Source: JAPPHA01 sp965242975 (lineage in GTDB: Bacteria; Pseudomonadota; Alphaproteobacteria; Rhodobacterales; Rhodobacteraceae). From it: 64,000 nucleotides of DNA. How positions within the stretch are numbered: position 1 is the stretch's first letter; every line of letters begins with the position of its first letter. The stretch is taken from contig CBDETS010000007.1 of the NCBI GenBank assembly GCA_965242975.1, positions 3,596,001-3,660,000 of the forward strand. The letters run 5' to 3'. The notes under the pieces were generated by a model. It searched no databases, was not told the origin of the DNA, and worked only from the letters and a program-made list of their open reading frames with translations. Both the position numbers and the translations under genes were made by a program. Shown here piece after piece: positions 62,894 through 64,000 of the stretch.

Positions 62894-63295
62894 TCAGTTT
62901 AATTTGTGAATGGTGTCAGCAGGCACTTCATGAGTGACGACGGTACAATCGTGAGCGAGCGCATGCGCAACAAGCCAATAGTCAGCGACCTGTAGAAAGG
63001 TTGCGACGGCGGCAGGCTGGTATCCATTACCGCTTGCCCAATTGCTCACGGTGCGAAGTGCGGGCACAACAGTACTATCCGGCCTCAAAAAGAAGTTTTC
63101 TCCCCGCTCCTCGGCCCAGGTCGTCAGTTCATCTTCCCCAGCGTGCAGTTCATCGGCAACCTTCTCGATGCTCATGACCTTTCCCGCGCGGTTCTGATCG
63201 GCCAGCCAATCCCAGAAGGCGGGACAGAAATCAAAGCCATAGTGGAGGTTCTTGGCCTGGATGAAGACGTTTGCATCGAGGAGATAATTGGTCAT
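62894..63295 (-). CDS. DUF4411 PIN-like protein, C-terminus truncated by the IS
   Basis: A 133-residue protein with the DUF4411 start MTNYLLDANVFIQAKNLHYGFDFCPAFWDWL, acidic PIN-like residues in LLDANVF and VADYWLVAHA, and AHDCTVVTHEVPAD. Relatives continue about 30 residues after THEVP. Here the last Leu-Asn and TGA come from the IS terminal repeat (62887-62902), so the end is lost. The ATG overlaps the ImmA/IrrE stop by 4 bp. PIN-like proteins act as RNases and, coupled with ImmA-type partners, resemble toxin-antitoxin pairs; activity after truncation is doubtful. Confidence 0.8.
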   Translation of the reverse strand: MTNYLLDANVFIQAKNLHYGFDFCPAFWDWLADQNRAGKVMSIEKVADELHAGEDELTTWAEERGENFFLRPDSTVVPALRTVSNWASGNGYQPAAVATFLQVADYWLVAHALAHDCTVVTHEVPADTIHKLN

Positions 63296-64000
63296 CTTAT
63301 CACCCCGACTTCGCGTCCAATATTGTTGAATGTCGTGGTCTTGGAAACGCCGAGCATCCGGAAGGCGTCTCGATAGAGCGTCTGTCCCTCAAGAGTGCTC
63401 ATGACAAGCGCACGGGCGAACCAGCGGCTCACGCGTGCCAGCGTCGTGCGATAGAAGTCGCCGCCTCCATTGCCACGCGTGAGCCGCTGGTGCTCGATCT
63501 CTTGTGCCCAGGCGTTGTCAAAGCGCTCTCGGGTAAGCCAGTCCGCATCGAGCAGACGTCGCAGAATGACCAATGTGCTAACTTTGAAGGTCCGCGCTAA
63601 CCGAGACAGTGTGTCCGAAAGCGGTTCATCTTGTAACAACTCGGTTCGTAAAGAAGCCAACGGCACAAGAAGCTCTGCCGCGACAGCGTTGCACCACACC
63701 TCATCATGGCGAAAGCCTGGCCTCGGGGTTGCGCCGAGGTTCGACAAGGCGGATGCTCCAAGCCAGATATGAGCAAGTTCATGGGCGAGCGTGAACATCT
63801 GTGCCGCTTTCGTGTCTGCACCGTTGACGAAGACCAAGGGAGCTAGGGGATCAGACAACGCAAAACCACGAAACTCAGAAGGATCAAGGCGTCGTCGGTT
63901 GTTGCTCATCACAATCCCACTGACCATGACGAGTACGCCCGCCTCGTCGGCCTGGCGGATAAATAGCCGCAGAGCATCAATCCACGTCGGGCATTCTCGG
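63292..64000 (-). CDS. ImmA/IrrE-family zinc metallopeptidase, 5' end beyond the window
   Basis: The frame is open to the window edge, so at least 235 residues are present and the N-terminus (usually an XRE helix-turn-helix in this family) is missing. The zinc motif is HELAH in MFTLAHELAHIWLG. PLVFVNGADTKAAQ and CNAVAAELLVP are typical of ImmA/IrrE. Upstream of the first Met at 63927 the frame continues with WIDALRLFIRQADEAGVLV, which also fits the family, so 63927 is not the start. Such peptidases often cut repressors. It overlaps the DUF4411 gene by 4 bp, suggesting a two-gene regulated toxin unit. Confidence 0.85.
   Translation of the reverse strand, partial: RECPTWIDALRLFIRQADEAGVLVMVSGIVMSNNRRRLDPSEFRGFALSDPLAPLVFVNGADTKAAQMFTLAHELAHIWLGASALSNLGATPRPGFRHDEVWCNAVAAELLVPLASLRTELLQDEPLSDTLSRLARTFKVSTLVILRRLLDADWLTRERFDNAWAQEIEHQRLTRGNGGGDFYRTTLARVSRWFARALVMSTLEGQTLYRDAFRMLGVSKTTTFNNIGREVGVIR

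Larger units (their letters stand above)
60890..62902 (+). mobile_element. IS1634-family insertion sequence
   Basis: A 2013-bp segment bounded by a perfect 16-bp inverted repeat, TTAAACTGAAGTTCTG at 60890-60905 and its complement at 62887-62902. It encloses a complete transposase gene. The right end supplies the last codons and stop of the neighbouring DUF4411 gene, as expected for an insertion. No matching target duplication is seen, so the left flank may have been rearranged. Confidence 0.65.

Noticed and set aside
1..64000. tRNA or rRNA genes
   Set aside because: No cloverleaf with a GTTCGAATC-type T-loop or rRNA segment was recognised on reading; a tRNAscan run would be decisive.

Overview
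The window is about 64 kb of GC-rich proteobacterial DNA. The mix of genes (aerobic-type CobH/I/J/L/M cobalamin enzymes, a DgcN/DgcA pair, a complete homogentisate pathway, membrane nitrate reductase with two NarK transporters, a type I-E CRISPR-Cas system) suggests an alphaproteobacterium, but no rRNA or other phylogenetic marker is present and that placement is only a moderate inference.

Left arm (1-13.6 kb): a DgcN-DgcA pair for N-acyl-glutamate chemistry, a fatty acid desaturase, a cytochrome P450, a LysR regulator divergent from a glyoxalase-like protein and a glutathione S-transferase, a MATE transporter, a small membrane-anchored cytochrome c, a class II-like Fic protein with two palindromes upstream, and a redoxin.

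Cobalamin block (13.6-23.6 kb): a periplasmic PQQ-type sugar dehydrogenase, then cobM, a cbiG-cobJ fusion, cobI, cobL, cobH and a His-rich long CbiX in a tightly overlapping leftward run. Rightward are a DUF1636 protein, a decayed C-terminal remnant of cobC (not an intact gene), and cbiB.

CRISPR block (23.8-42.2 kb): a type I-E locus read leftward. cas3 stands alone, then cse1-cse2-cas7-cas5-cas6e-cas1-cas2, an 80-bp leader, and an array of 99 repeats (98 spacers). Beyond the trailer end lies a small secreted-protein gene split by a 2.4-kb IS4-family element, whose transposase carries a DruA-like N-terminus, and then two more repeats. The 1-kb gap between cas3 and cse1 has no gene. It holds a solitary degenerate repeat with compensatory stem changes, a flanking sequence that matches another site in the same gap, and a CRP-like box. 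This resembles the CreA/CreR class of Cascade-guiding regulatory RNAs and is the strongest candidate for something undescribed here.

Right arm (42.2-64 kb): homogentisate dioxygenase, fumarylacetoacetase, an MBL-fold protein, an FAD monooxygenase and a DUF2783 protein form a leftward run. A MarR regulator and maleylacetoacetate isomerase diverge from it across a perfect 18-bp palindrome. Next come narK1-narK2-narGHJI and a parvulin in one overlapping leftward operon, an orphan XRE antitoxin-like gene, an IS1634-family element with 16-bp inverted ends, and a DUF4411/ImmA-IrrE pair. The DUF4411 gene is truncated by the IS end and the ImmA gene runs off the window.
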